Below the pieces are notes generated by a model. That model saw only the letters and a list, made by a program, of their open reading frames with translations, was not told where the DNA came from and ran no database searches. DNA of 63,485 nucleotides, taken from NCBI RefSeq assembly GCF_042665195.1, contig NZ_JBHTBW010000012.1, positions 1 to 63,485 on the forward strand, read 5' to 3'. Each line of letters opens with the position of its first letter. Positions within the stretch are counted from its first letter, which is position 1. The position numbers and the translations under genes are program-made. Origin of the DNA: Laceyella putida. Lineage in GTDB: Bacteria; Bacillota; Bacilli; Thermoactinomycetales; Thermoactinomycetaceae. Positions 17,405 to 25,607 of the stretch are shown here, piece after piece.

Positions 17405-17614
17405 TTATTCCTGAGGGATTCGCTGTATGAACCGATCGAGGCATGCTTTGCATATGCAAGCTTTTCCCCTTTGGTCCGTCGGCACGAGCGCCAACAGCCC
17501 GGCAGGAAAACGCTCCCGACTGCACCAGCATGAACCGATCGGCTGGCCCGCCAAGTTGCAACCGTTGCCCTTGCCGCAAATGGGGCAGGTAAACGGATTC
17601 TTTTCCCCGCTCAA
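17405..17614 (-). CDS. Cysteine-rich CWC family protein
   Basis: This 69-residue protein carries the cysteine pattern CPICGKGNGCN, CWC and CICKAC that defines the small CWC family, probably a metal-binding fold. The TTG at 17614 (LSGEKNPFTCPICG) is chosen because a strong AAAAAGGAGGG lies six bases upstream. The longer frame up to 17707 has no ribosome site. Function is unknown. Confidence 0.8.
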   Translation of the reverse strand: MSGEKNPFTCPICGKGNGCNLAGQPIGSCWCSRERFPAGLLALVPTDQRGKACICKACLDRFIQRIPQE

Positions 17615-17795
17615 CCGACGCCCTCCTTTTTGCTCGCCCATGCTTGATATCCAGCCTTCGTGAATGCTCTTATCCGCCTCTTCCTTTTCATGATGCCAGA
17701 TGATCATTTATACTTGATTCGAGTATACCGCACAGCGGTTGTTTTTATCATTGCATCGAGAATGTATCTGACAGTAACCGTTTCGCCTCTGCTGT

Positions 17796-19016
17796 TCAAT
17801 CCTTTTCCAATCGGAGGGGGAAGCTCTTGAGAGATTGGCCCGACGCCGAATCTGTCAAATGTTCGGTCACCTCGAACGCCTCCACCATACGAATGTCGGC
17901 AAACCGTTTCACAAATGTGGTCAAAGCAATGTTCGCTTCCATTCGAGCCAGCGGAGCGCCCAGACAAAAATGCGGGCCAGCTCCAAAAGTGAGGTGGTGT
18001 TGATTGCCCGGACGATGGATATCAAACTCTTCCGCATGGGCAAATTGGGATTCATCCCGGTTGGCGGCGGCAATCCACGCCACAACCATTTGCCCCCGCT
18101 TCATTTCATGCCCAAAGACGGTGGTGTCTTGAGCCACCTTGCGGTCCATGGCGATCGGAAAGCGGAAGCGCAACACTTCCTCAATCATTTTGGGAACCAA
18201 TGACAAGTCGGCCCGCAACTCCTGATAGATGCCCGGTTGATCAATCAACAAGGAGTAAAACACATTGGAAATCAGCGTAGTCGTGGTTTCATTTCCCGCG
18301 GCCAGCAGTCCCCTGCTGGTCATGACCACTTCTTCATCCGTTAATTGTTCGCCCTCAACCTCGGCTTTGGTCAAATCGGAGATGATGTCATCGGTGGGAT
18401 GCTTCCGTTTCTCTTGCACGATGGGATACAAGTAGTCATGAAACTCCTTCACGGCCCGCGCTTTTTGCTGGACGATGTCACCATACGTTTCTTTCGCATA
18501 CGGGAGAAAGAGGATGTCTGACCAGGTTTTGAACAGCTCCCGGTCTTTGGAAGGGACACCCAACAAATCCGCGATGACAATAATCGGCAGGGGAATCGCC
18601 AACTTCTGCACAATATCGACGGTCGTCTGGCCTTCCATATCCGCGACCAATTCGTCGGCAATGGCTTGGATTCGAGGCACCCACTCTTGCAGACTGCGGG
18701 GAGTGAACGCTTTGGCAAGAAGTGCGCGTCGATTCCGATGTTCCGGCGGATCGGAAAAGTTGACATTGCTTCGGTTATTGTTTCTGGGAACAGGAATCAA
18801 ACTTCGTTCTTTCTTGTTGGAAAATAACTGGTGGTCAAACAACACGCGCTTGACATGTTCATATAAAAACACATTCCATACGTCTTGCTCGGCATCATAA
18901 TACACAGGGCTATTTTCTCTCATCTCTTTATACCAAGAAAAAGGTTCCCATTGCGCTTGCTTTGATTTGAGCTTCGATATTTCGTGCAAGAGGATCGTTT
19001 GATTCGTTGTGTTCAC
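17796..19016 (-). CDS. Cytochrome P450 (soluble bacterial type), copy 1
   Basis: This is a 406-residue haem monooxygenase. The I-helix oxygen-binding motif is AAGNETTTTLISN, the K-helix ExxR is in EEVLRFR, and the haem-binding loop is FGAGPHFCLGAPLARMEA with the axial Cys. The GTG at 19016 is chosen (VNTTNQTILL) because AGGAGGGG lies five bases upstream. It needs a ferredoxin or similar redox partner, and none is encoded nearby. It is divergent from a PadR regulator, with a perfect palindromic operator between the two starts, so it is probably induced by a ligand of that repressor. The substrate is not known. Confidence 0.93.
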   Translation of the reverse strand: MNTTNQTILLHEISKLKSKQAQWEPFSWYKEMRENSPVYYDAEQDVWNVFLYEHVKRVLFDHQLFSNKKERSLIPVPRNNNRSNVNFSDPPEHRNRRALLAKAFTPRSLQEWVPRIQAIADELVADMEGQTTVDIVQKLAIPLPIIVIADLLGVPSKDRELFKTWSDILFLPYAKETYGDIVQQKARAVKEFHDYLYPIVQEKRKHPTDDIISDLTKAEVEGEQLTDEEVVMTSRGLLAAGNETTTTLISNVFYSLLIDQPGIYQELRADLSLVPKMIEEVLRFRFPIAMDRKVAQDTTVFGHEMKRGQMVVAWIAAANRDESQFAHAEEFDIHRPGNQHHLTFGAGPHFCLGAPLARMEANIALTTFVKRFADIRMVEAFEVTEHLTDSASGQSLKSFPLRLEKD

Positions 19017-19047
19017 AACAACCCCTCCTATCAGCAGCATCCCTTAC

Positions 19048-19066
19048 ATATGTTAATTTAACATAT
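19048..19066. promoter_or_regulatory. Perfect 19-bp palindrome, probable PadR operator
   Basis: ATATGTTAATTTAACATAT lies in the roughly 100-bp gap between the divergent P450 and padR-like genes. It contains the ATGT and ACAT half sites spaced as in known PadR operators. It would control both genes. Confidence 0.7.
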
Positions 19067-19119
19067 ATAAAGGCACAGCGGAACTCATTCGAGCAAAAAT
19101 TCCGAAAAGGGTGATATCG

Positions 19120-19647
19120 GTGTATGTGGAGATCTTAATATTGGAACAACTCCTGTCAGGCCCCAAACATGGCTATGAAATAAAGAAAAACATTCAAGAG
19201 GCGCTGGGGGAGGCGTTTGAAATCAACAACAATTTATTGTATCCCGCTTTGCGCCGCTTCCTGGAGATGGGCGCCATCTCCAAAGAAGTGGTCAAGCCTG
19301 AAGGTAAACCAAATCGCCACATCTATCTTTTGACCGATGTCGGGGAAGAAATTTTTTGTGAAATGATTCGCGAATTCCCAAGTAAAATGGCGGCCAACCG
19401 AACCGAATTTTTGGTGCGGGTGGCGTTGTTTGGCCGGTTGGAACACGAAATGCAACAAGAGATTCTACAAAAGAGACAGGAAGTGTTGGAAAAAGAACGG
19501 AATCATTATCACCATATTGAGAATACCCATCCGAAAAACCCCTTTGTCATCGAGGTGATTCGTTTCCAAAAGACGCAGGTTGAACATGAATTGGCCTGGA
19601 TCGCGCACTTGAAACAACAAGTAGACACTATGGCCAACCATAGCTGA
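19120..19647 (+). CDS. PadR-family transcriptional regulator
   Basis: This is a 175-residue regulator. The winged helix (about 3-85) shows ILILEQLLSGPKHGYEIKKN and the wing region LYPALRRFLEMGAISKE, followed by HIYLLTDVGEE. The C-terminal half is a long helical dimerisation domain. The second GTG (19120) is preferred, since AAAAGG lies nine bases before it while the first GTG directly abuts that site. It is divergent from the P450 gene and probably represses it through the palindrome at 19048 until a small hydrophobic or phenolic ligand binds. Confidence 0.9.
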   Translation: MYVEILILEQLLSGPKHGYEIKKNIQEALGEAFEINNNLLYPALRRFLEMGAISKEVVKPEGKPNRHIYLLTDVGEEIFCEMIREFPSKMAANRTEFLVRVALFGRLEHEMQQEILQKRQEVLEKERNHYHHIENTHPKNPFVIEVIRFQKTQVEHELAWIAHLKQQVDTMANHS

Positions 19648-19943
19648 ATACAGGGCCATCTTGGCCCCTTCTTTACCAGGTTGATGCATGTTTCCTTTTC
19701 TTTATCACATTCGTCAAAATTTAAAGTGAAAAACAACCAAAAAATCCGTTATATGCTCGAAGTATTTTAATGTAACCCATTATATACAGGTTGCCTCTTC
19801 CCCGTAAGCTTGATCACTTCAACCAATATTCACATTTTTCAAATAGGATTCCGCAACCTTACCAACACAAATACGTCACAATAAACCGAAAACCATTTTC
19901 CATCAATGTGAACTTGGTCTCAAAACCTCAAAGGAGGACAGCC

Positions 19944-20870
19944 ATGCGTCTGAATAAACGTGGAAGCTTGACACTCATTTTTTTCCTCACCTTCACTCTA
20001 TTGATCGGGTGCAGTTCAGAGGTGGAGCAATCGTCGAAAGTGGCGAACCCCAATATGGCATTTAACAGCACGGAAAGCGCCCAAACCGATTCGATGGCGA
20101 AACCGCAAAGCGGCCTTCACCCAACCTCAGCCTCTGACAAATTGCCGCCGACATCCCAAGTCACCAAAAAGATGATCTATACGGCCAAAATCAACGTGAC
20201 GGTCAAAGATTACAAGACAGCGAAGACAAAGCTGGAAGAACTGGTGCAACAGCATGACGGGTACATGGTGAACAGCTCGGAAAAATCAAATAAAGCCATC
20301 AGGGGGAATTTTACCTTCCGCATTCCCCAAACAGAGTTTGACCCATTCATTAAAGACATTCCCAAATTGACGGATTCCGCTCCCCCCTCCATCGAAATCG
20401 ACGGCAATGATGTCTCCGAAGAAATGGTTGACCTGGAATCCCGTTTAAAAGCCAAGCAAGCGATGGAAAGCCGCTTACTTGACTTCATGAAAAAGGCCTC
20501 CAAAACGGAAGATCTGCTGGACATCTCCAATCAGTTGAACTTGACCCAAGAACAGATCGAACAAATCAAAGGCCGGCTTAACTATTTGAACAATAAAGTG
20601 GATTTCTCCACCGTTCATATCTCCATGGAACAAGCAGTCGTCTCACCAACCCCGCCCGATCAATCATTGGGCAAGCAAATGGTCGAATCGTTCTTGGTAA
20701 GCATCTCCCGACTGGGAGCTTTTGGGGAAAGCCTGCTCATTTTCCTCTCCGGCGCCATTCCCGTCCTCTTCGTCCTGGGCGTGATTGGAGTCCCCGTTTA
20801 CTTGTTGGTGCGACGGTTCAGTCGGAAAACGCATAACAGGGATGCTTCCTCCGGTCCGGATGACGTTTAA
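19944..20870 (+). CDS. DUF4349-domain lipoprotein
   Basis: This 308-residue lipoprotein starts at the ATG at 19944 with AAAGGAGG seven bases upstream. The lipobox is LIGC with Cys23. A Ser/Thr/Pro-rich linker is followed by the DUF4349 domain (about 95-280: KKMIYTAKINVTVKDYKTAK to VDFSTVHISM). A transmembrane helix near the C-terminus (FLSGAIPVLFVLGVIGVPVY) precedes a basic tail. It is anchored at both ends and probably extracytoplasmic. Function is unknown. Confidence 0.85.
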   Translation: MRLNKRGSLTLIFFLTFTLLIGCSSEVEQSSKVANPNMAFNSTESAQTDSMAKPQSGLHPTSASDKLPPTSQVTKKMIYTAKINVTVKDYKTAKTKLEELVQQHDGYMVNSSEKSNKAIRGNFTFRIPQTEFDPFIKDIPKLTDSAPPSIEIDGNDVSEEMVDLESRLKAKQAMESRLLDFMKKASKTEDLLDISNQLNLTQEQIEQIKGRLNYLNNKVDFSTVHISMEQAVVSPTPPDQSLGKQMVESFLVSISRLGAFGESLLIFLSGAIPVLFVLGVIGVPVYLLVRRFSRKTHNRDASSGPDDV

Positions 20871-20904
20871 TAAGATCCGGCGGACACATACGATAATGGA
20901 CAAT

Positions 20905-20952
20905 AAAAAAGAGAGTTGGGCATGCATGATCATGAACCCAACTCTTTTTTTA
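20905..20952 (+). terminator. Intrinsic terminator of the DUF4349 gene
   Basis: AAAAAAGAGAGTTGGG and CCCAACTCTTTTTT pair with a 16-base loop and a T run. Confidence 0.85.
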
Positions 20953-21128
20953 TTTTCCGTGCATGATTCCATCTTTTCTCCAGTGCTTTGATCCATCCGC
21001 CTCCACACAACATCATGACTGATCCGGAAGACAGTCGATTTTATATACAATGGTTGGTTGGAGGGGAATTAAAGAAAAAGTGGTAATTAAGTACAAAGGA
21101 TGAGCACGCGAAAGGATGGAGATGGAAA

Positions 21129-21548
21129 ATGGCAACAAGATCAATCGATGAGTTAAGTTTACTGAGCACCCCCTTTCGGTCCAGATTGCATCAGTTTATG
21201 GGCAGTCTGACCAAAAAGCGGATTGTGTTGAATTGGCCCAAAGACAAAGAGCGCTTACAACGCAGGTTATATAAAGAAGATGTGCACAGTGACGCCCAGT
21301 TCCTATTGTATCTGGCCGATTATTTTCGCGAAATCAAGCCCATATTGATCCAATCATATCGGGAAGAGTATCCGGAAGATGTCCCAACCCCAACCAAATT
21401 GAAGGGATGGATGGAAGACTGCGCCATCGCTTCCAGTGTCCTCGGCCGCAAAAAAGAACGGAATGTTTGGCTGGAAATGATCCGGGTGTTTGAATGGTTA
21501 ATGGAAGCCAATCTGATTCCCATCAATGATAAAAACGCGTTGATATGA
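21129..21548 (+). CDS. Hypothetical soluble protein, 139 aa
   Basis: This is a soluble, largely helical protein (for example DKERLQRRLYKEDVHSDAQF and LIQSYREEYPEDVPTPTKLK). A GGAG-containing leader precedes the ATG at 21129. No signal peptide or known motif is visible. Codon use resembles neighbouring genes. Family not recognised. Confidence 0.6.
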   Translation: MATRSIDELSLLSTPFRSRLHQFMGSLTKKRIVLNWPKDKERLQRRLYKEDVHSDAQFLLYLADYFREIKPILIQSYREEYPEDVPTPTKLKGWMEDCAIASSVLGRKKERNVWLEMIRVFEWLMEANLIPINDKNALI

Positions 21549-21598
21549 AAAGGCTGAGGGTTCACCTCAGCCCGAGCGTTTCCATGCACCATGCACCT

Positions 21599-21841
21599 TT
21601 ATCGCTTTTGCCTGCCCCGATTGGCAAGTTGAATGGCTTCATGAATCTGGCGCTCATATTCATCCTCTTTTTGCCGCTGTTCTTCGTGAAGCCGTTCTTC
21701 TTCTGCCTGAAGTCGTTTGCGTTCTAAAATTTCAAGATACTTCTCATCAAAATCATCCCCGCTGTACCCGGCAAAGACAGACATTTTCTCAACATCACTT
21801 TGTTCTCTTCGCTTCTGTCGATTTCCGCCAAAGAATGGCAT
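21599..21841 (-). CDS. Small charged coiled-coil protein, 80 aa
   Basis: The protein starts MPFFGGNRQKRREQSDVEK at the ATG at 21841, preceded by GGGGGG. The C-terminal 45 residues (ERKRLQAEEERLHEEQRQKE) are a highly charged helix, probably coiled coil. It is convergent with the preceding gene. No function is suggested. Confidence 0.6.
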   Translation of the reverse strand: MPFFGGNRQKRREQSDVEKMSVFAGYSGDDFDEKYLEILERKRLQAEEERLHEEQRQKEDEYERQIHEAIQLANRGRQKR

Positions 21842-22036
21842 GTGAACCCCCCCATCTTTTTTTGATATTGGGGATGTGTTAAATGGCAACGAACTCCATT
21901 TCCCAAATATTCCTAGTATGTAACGGACAAAAATTCGCCCTTTATTACTACTATGCGCCAAACGATCCGCTCAATTCAATAGCAATCTTACATTCTATCG
22001 ATCATTCGCTCGGCCGTCAGCTTATAACCGCCCCGC

Positions 22037-22171
22037 TAGGGCATGTCTGGCAAATCAAGTTGATCGATAGGAGGCGGTGGAAAAACCTTTTCCCAATGAG
22101 CGCCGAAGGACAAGTGAAGCGAATGGGAAAACAGGTTTGGAGCCGCCGACATTTCTATCAAACACGCCCTA
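22037..22171. repeat. MITE-like hairpin repeat, complete copy at the yitT stop codon
   Basis: The element runs from TAGGGCATGTCTGGCAAAT to AAACACGCCCTA and contains the shared core GGAAAAACCTTTTCCCAATG with its pairing arm AATGGGAAAACAGGTTT. It is flanked by TA on both sides. Its terminal CTA supplies the TAG stop codon of the adjacent yitT gene (minus strand). Confidence 0.8.
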
Positions 22172-23059
22172 GTGAATATCGCGCTTTTTAAATCTCCCGC
22201 CTTTCACATCATGAATATTGCCGATGGCCAAGAAGGCTTGGGGATCAACATCTTCAACGATGGATTTCAGCTTGGCTTCTTCAAGCCGAGTGACCACACA
22301 AAAGATGACCTTTTTGGATTCACCCGTATACGCGCCTTCTCCACTCAAATATGTGACCCCGCGTCCCAAGCGGTTTAGGATGCACTCACCAAGCTGTTCA
22401 GGTTCATCGCTGATGATCCAAACCGATTTGGTTTCATCAAAGCCCTCAATGGTGATGTCAATCATTTTGAAAGCAATAAAATAAGCGATCAGTGAGTACA
22501 TCGCCCGGTCCCAACCAAATACAAATCCCGCGCCACCCAAAATAAACAGGTTGAAAAACAGCACGATTTGCCCCACCGAAAAGGGCAACCTTTTGTTAAA
22601 AAGGATAGCGAGAATTTCCGTTCCGTCCAGTGAACCGCCGTATCGAATGACTAAGCCGACTCCTATTCCCAAAATGATTCCGCCAAAGACGGCCGCCAAC
22701 AGAGGGTCATCAGTAAGCCCGGGAACATCATGGAGCAAGTTGGTCCCAATGGACATGATGATGACACCAAACAAGGTGGAGAGGGCAAAGGTTTTTCCAA
22801 TTTGCTTATAGCCCAAATAAAAGAATGGAAGGTTGAGCACAAATAACAACACCCCCAGATTGAGTGTTGTCAGATGGGAGAGCATGATGGATATTCCCAC
22901 AATCCCCCCGTCAATAACTTTGTTGGGAACCAAGAAAATTTCCAGACCAACGGCCACCAACATGGCTCCCAACAAAATAACGAAGATATGTTTGAAGAGT
23001 TTTCCTTTTGACCATTTCTTGTGATCGTATTTTTTGGATTGAGGTGTCACCGTTTCCAA
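22169..23059 (-). CDS. YitT-family membrane protein, copy 1
   Basis: This 296-residue integral membrane protein has about six hydrophobic segments in its first two thirds (for example IFVILLGAMLVAVGLEIFLV). A C-terminal cytoplasmic DUF2179 domain (VWIISDEPEQLGECILNRLG through QAFLAIGNIHDV) follows. The TTG start at 23059 has AAGGGGG eight bases upstream. It is roughly 80 percent identical to the next gene, a tandem duplication. Its stop codon TAG is formed by the end of a MITE-like repeat. The transport or regulatory role of the family is unsettled. Confidence 0.88.
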   Translation of the reverse strand: METVTPQSKKYDHKKWSKGKLFKHIFVILLGAMLVAVGLEIFLVPNKVIDGGIVGISIMLSHLTTLNLGVLLFVLNLPFFYLGYKQIGKTFALSTLFGVIIMSIGTNLLHDVPGLTDDPLLAAVFGGIILGIGVGLVIRYGGSLDGTEILAILFNKRLPFSVGQIVLFFNLFILGGAGFVFGWDRAMYSLIAYFIAFKMIDITIEGFDETKSVWIISDEPEQLGECILNRLGRGVTYLSGEGAYTGESKKVIFCVVTRLEEAKLKSIVEDVDPQAFLAIGNIHDVKGGRFKKRDIH

Positions 23060-23113
23060 TAAAATTTACCCCCTTATAAAAAATAAAGGTTGAGACCATT
23101 TTTGACCATAAAT

Positions 23114-23143
23114 AAAAAAGGAGCGTGCCATCAGCCCCTTTTT
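23114..23143 (-). terminator. Terminator between the tandem yitT genes
   Basis: On the minus strand AAAAAGGGGC and GCTCCTTTTTT pair with one mismatch and are followed by ATT. It ends the transcript of the upstream copy at 23198. Confidence 0.65.
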
Positions 23144-23197
23144 AACATTTGCTTTCTTTATTCGTTTATACGTTGCGGACAGGTCGTATGCATGACA

Positions 23198-24100
23198 TCA
23201 GTGGATATCTTTCTTCTTAAATCGTCCACCCTGCACATCATAAATATGACCGATGGCCAGGAAAGCCTGGGGGTCCACTTCTTCCACAATGGTTTTGAGT
23301 TTCGCTTCTTCCAAGCGGGTTACCACACAGAAAAGCACTTTCTTCGCCTCTCCTGTATAAGCTCCTTCTCCGCTCAAGTAAGTTACGCCACGTCCTAACC
23401 GATTGAGAATGATCCTTCCCAATTCTTCCGGCCGATCACTGATAATCCAAACGGATTTTGTCTCATCAAAACCTTCAATGGTTATATCGATCATTTTAAA
23501 AGCAATGAAATAAGCGATCAATGAATACATGGCACGATCCCAACCAAACACGAACCCAGCACTACCGAGAATGAACAAATTCATAAACATCACGGTTTGA
23601 CCCACAGAAAGAGGGAGCTTTTTATTGAACAGAATGGCCAGAATTTCTGTGCCATCGAGCGAACCACCATTTCGGATGACCAATCCTACCCCAATGCCCA
23701 AAATGATTCCGCCAAAAACGGAAGCCAATAGTGTATCCTTTGTAAGTCCTGGAACCTCATGAAGCAAATTGGTCCCGACGGACATGACCACCACTCCGAA
23801 TAAAGTGGATAAGGCGAATGTTTTTCCGATTTGCTTGTATCCAAGGAAGAAAAAGGGGAGGTTCAACACAAACAGTAACACGCCCAAGTTTAAACCGGTT
23901 AAGTGTGACAGGATAATGGAAATCCCCACAATCCCTCCATCGATCACATGATTGGGAACGAGGAAAATTTCCAAAGCCACGGCCACCAAAATGGCTCCCA
24001 GAAGAGTGAAGGTAGATCGCTTAAAGAATTTGGCCTTTGACATTTTCTTATGAACTTGTTTTTCTTGGCTTACTTTTGCAACGGATGCTGTCACTTCCAT
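23198..24100 (-). CDS. YitT-family membrane protein, copy 2
   Basis: This 300-residue paralogue of the downstream gene has the same layout: six hydrophobic segments then a DUF2179 domain (VWIISDRPEELGRIILNRLG through AFLAIGHIYDV). The ATG at 24100 follows AAGGAAGCGGGG. Most differences from copy 1 are at the N-terminus, and the membrane core is nearly identical. A terminator separates the two, so they can be expressed separately. Confidence 0.88.
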   Translation of the reverse strand: MEVTASVAKVSQEKQVHKKMSKAKFFKRSTFTLLGAILVAVALEIFLVPNHVIDGGIVGISIILSHLTGLNLGVLLFVLNLPFFFLGYKQIGKTFALSTLFGVVVMSVGTNLLHEVPGLTKDTLLASVFGGIILGIGVGLVIRNGGSLDGTEILAILFNKKLPLSVGQTVMFMNLFILGSAGFVFGWDRAMYSLIAYFIAFKMIDITIEGFDETKSVWIISDRPEELGRIILNRLGRGVTYLSGEGAYTGEAKKVLFCVVTRLEEAKLKTIVEEVDPQAFLAIGHIYDVQGGRFKKKDIH

Positions 24101-24267
24101 TTCTCAACCCCGCTTCCTTTAAATGTTTTTTCATGCCGACACAACTGAACGGCCACGATCCAGACAGATGGGTCTGGAAGTTTCCTGTCGGGAACTGGAC
24201 TAGGCTCACCAATAAGCGATATCAACGTCCTGAAAAATCGTAAAGGATGAAACGTTCCCATTATTTG

Positions 24268-25122
24268 TTAGATAAATGAATCAAAGACTTTTTCGATCGC
24301 TTGTTCCAATTCCTGTTCCGATGGTTTGGAGTACCTGCGTGTTAGATTGATGTCACTAAGGCCAACCAACGCGGCAACTGTGGCTATATCCACACCTGAA
24401 CAGACTAATTCCCTACAATAAGTATGTCTTAGCTGATGAGGACAAACACCGTATTTTTCAAGAACCCTTTGAACCGATCGGATGGTAATGCGCTTTTTAT
24501 AATTGGATAAAAAAAGTGCAGGATCATCATCTTCCCGTGTGCGGAGATAGGCGTATAGGGCGCTTCGGGCTTCTGGTGGCAATGGAACTTGACGCGCGAC
24601 ATTCCTTTGTCCCTTGCGAACTTTCACCGATCCACTCTGTTCAGTCACAGTAATATCCTCTTGATTCAATGCCACCAATTCAGAAACGCGTAGACCTGTA
24701 TACAAAAGCAGATAGACGATGGCGATATTTCGCAAGTTGGCGGATCGTTCCACTTCACGAAGCAATCGGTTTCGTTCATTTCTTTCCAAGAATTTGGGAG
24801 CAATGTGGTGAATTTTCCTTGTTTCCGGTCGCCAAATATGCCGCAGGATCTCTTGGAATCCGAGAAACTTAACAAAAACGGATAAAGCGGCAAATTTGTT
24901 TTCGATCGTCGCAGCACAGTTGCCCTTCTGTTCAAGGTGATAAATGAACTGTTGAAGATCGACGCTCGTAAGCTGCCGCAAGCTCCCTTCATTTTGGTTT
25001 ATCCATTGGACAAACTCATTGATAATGCGCATGTATTTATCAATGGTTTGCTTCCTTTTCCCTTTGGCTATTTGATCCTGGCAAAACCTTTCTATCACTT
25101 TCACGACACTTTTTTCGTCCAT
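24268..25122 (-). CDS. Tyrosine recombinase / integrase, XerC/D-like
   Basis: This 284-residue recombinase has an N-terminal SAM-like core-binding domain (about 1-90) and a catalytic domain (about 110-280). Catalytic residues visible are Arg145 (YTGLRVSEL), a Lys near 170 (VRKGQR), His229 and Arg232 (HQLRHTYC), and the nucleophile Tyr264 (TRRYSKPS). The usual second His/Trp in the LGH motif is Leu255 (LVGLSD), which is unusual. The gene stands alone, not in a phage or ICE. A perfect 9-6-9 palindrome just upstream (25183-25206) could be its recombination site. It may be a resident Xer-type or domesticated enzyme. Confidence 0.88.
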   Translation of the reverse strand: MDEKSVVKVIERFCQDQIAKGKRKQTIDKYMRIINEFVQWINQNEGSLRQLTSVDLQQFIYHLEQKGNCAATIENKFAALSVFVKFLGFQEILRHIWRPETRKIHHIAPKFLERNERNRLLREVERSANLRNIAIVYLLLYTGLRVSELVALNQEDITVTEQSGSVKVRKGQRNVARQVPLPPEARSALYAYLRTREDDDPALFLSNYKKRITIRSVQRVLEKYGVCPHQLRHTYCRELVCSGVDIATVAALVGLSDINLTRRYSKPSEQELEQAIEKVFDSFI

Positions 25123-25182
25123 TAACTCACCTTCAAATTCCGGAGTGATTCGGGTTCTGAATATTGATTATAACACAAAACT

Positions 25183-25206
25183 GTCGTGAAAGATGAGTTT
25201 CACGAC
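25183..25206. other. dif-like palindrome upstream of the recombinase gene
   Basis: GTCGTGAAA, a 6-base spacer GATGAG, and TTTCACGAC form a perfect inverted repeat with the arm-spacer layout of tyrosine recombinase core sites. One arm, TTTCACGAC, recurs at 25099-25107 inside the start of the recombinase gene, exactly 99 bp away. It could be a recombination site or an autoregulatory operator. Confidence 0.45.
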
Positions 25207-25300
25207 TATTTAATGCTGTTGATCAAGGATAGACAAAGCGTGAAACCTCTCTCCCCAGGCTATTGATTAAAAAAGTTATAACGCAATCACTTGTTTTTTG

Positions 25301-25306
25301 TATAAT
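25301..25306 (+). promoter_or_regulatory. TATAAT -10 box of the 25336 gene
   Basis: A perfect TATAAT lies 30 bases before the chosen start of the small gene. The -35 region is weak. Confidence 0.4.
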
Positions 25307-25335
25307 AATGAAGGATGCTCCGTAATGAAAGATCG

Positions 25336-25578
25336 ATGATCGCCGTGGTTGACAAACCGTTGCACCGTAATCTTAAACCCCAATATATTATGGTCACCCC
25401 TGAAGAAGGGTTAAAAGTGACCTATTTGGGCATCACGGAGACCAGCCCCAACAAACCTCGGATAATTTCAAAATCTTACGACATCGATAAAGTGGCAAAA
25501 AAAGAACAACATCCGCTTGAACAAAAAGGGGTCATTCGATGCCATCAGCAAATGCCAATCTCAATGGCATATTTCTAA
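25336..25578 (+). CDS. Small hypothetical protein, 80 aa
   Basis: The frame reads MIAVVDKPLHRNLKPQYIMV, continues TPEEGLKVTYLGITE and ends QQMPISMAYF. The ATG at 25336 is chosen because the TATAAT at 25301 would place the transcript start too close to an earlier ATG at 25315. The ribosome site is weak (GAAAG). It lies 29 bp before the phosphatase-family gene and may share its transcript. Unknown function. Confidence 0.4.
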   Translation: MIAVVDKPLHRNLKPQYIMVTPEEGLKVTYLGITETSPNKPRIISKSYDIDKVAKKEQHPLEQKGVIRCHQQMPISMAYF

Positions 25579-25607
25579 TAAGAAAACACGATTCAGGAGG
25601 AGAACCA

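Noticed and set aside
24268..25122. Integrase as evidence of a prophage or ICE
   Set aside because: No phage, conjugation or cargo genes flank it and no att duplication was found.
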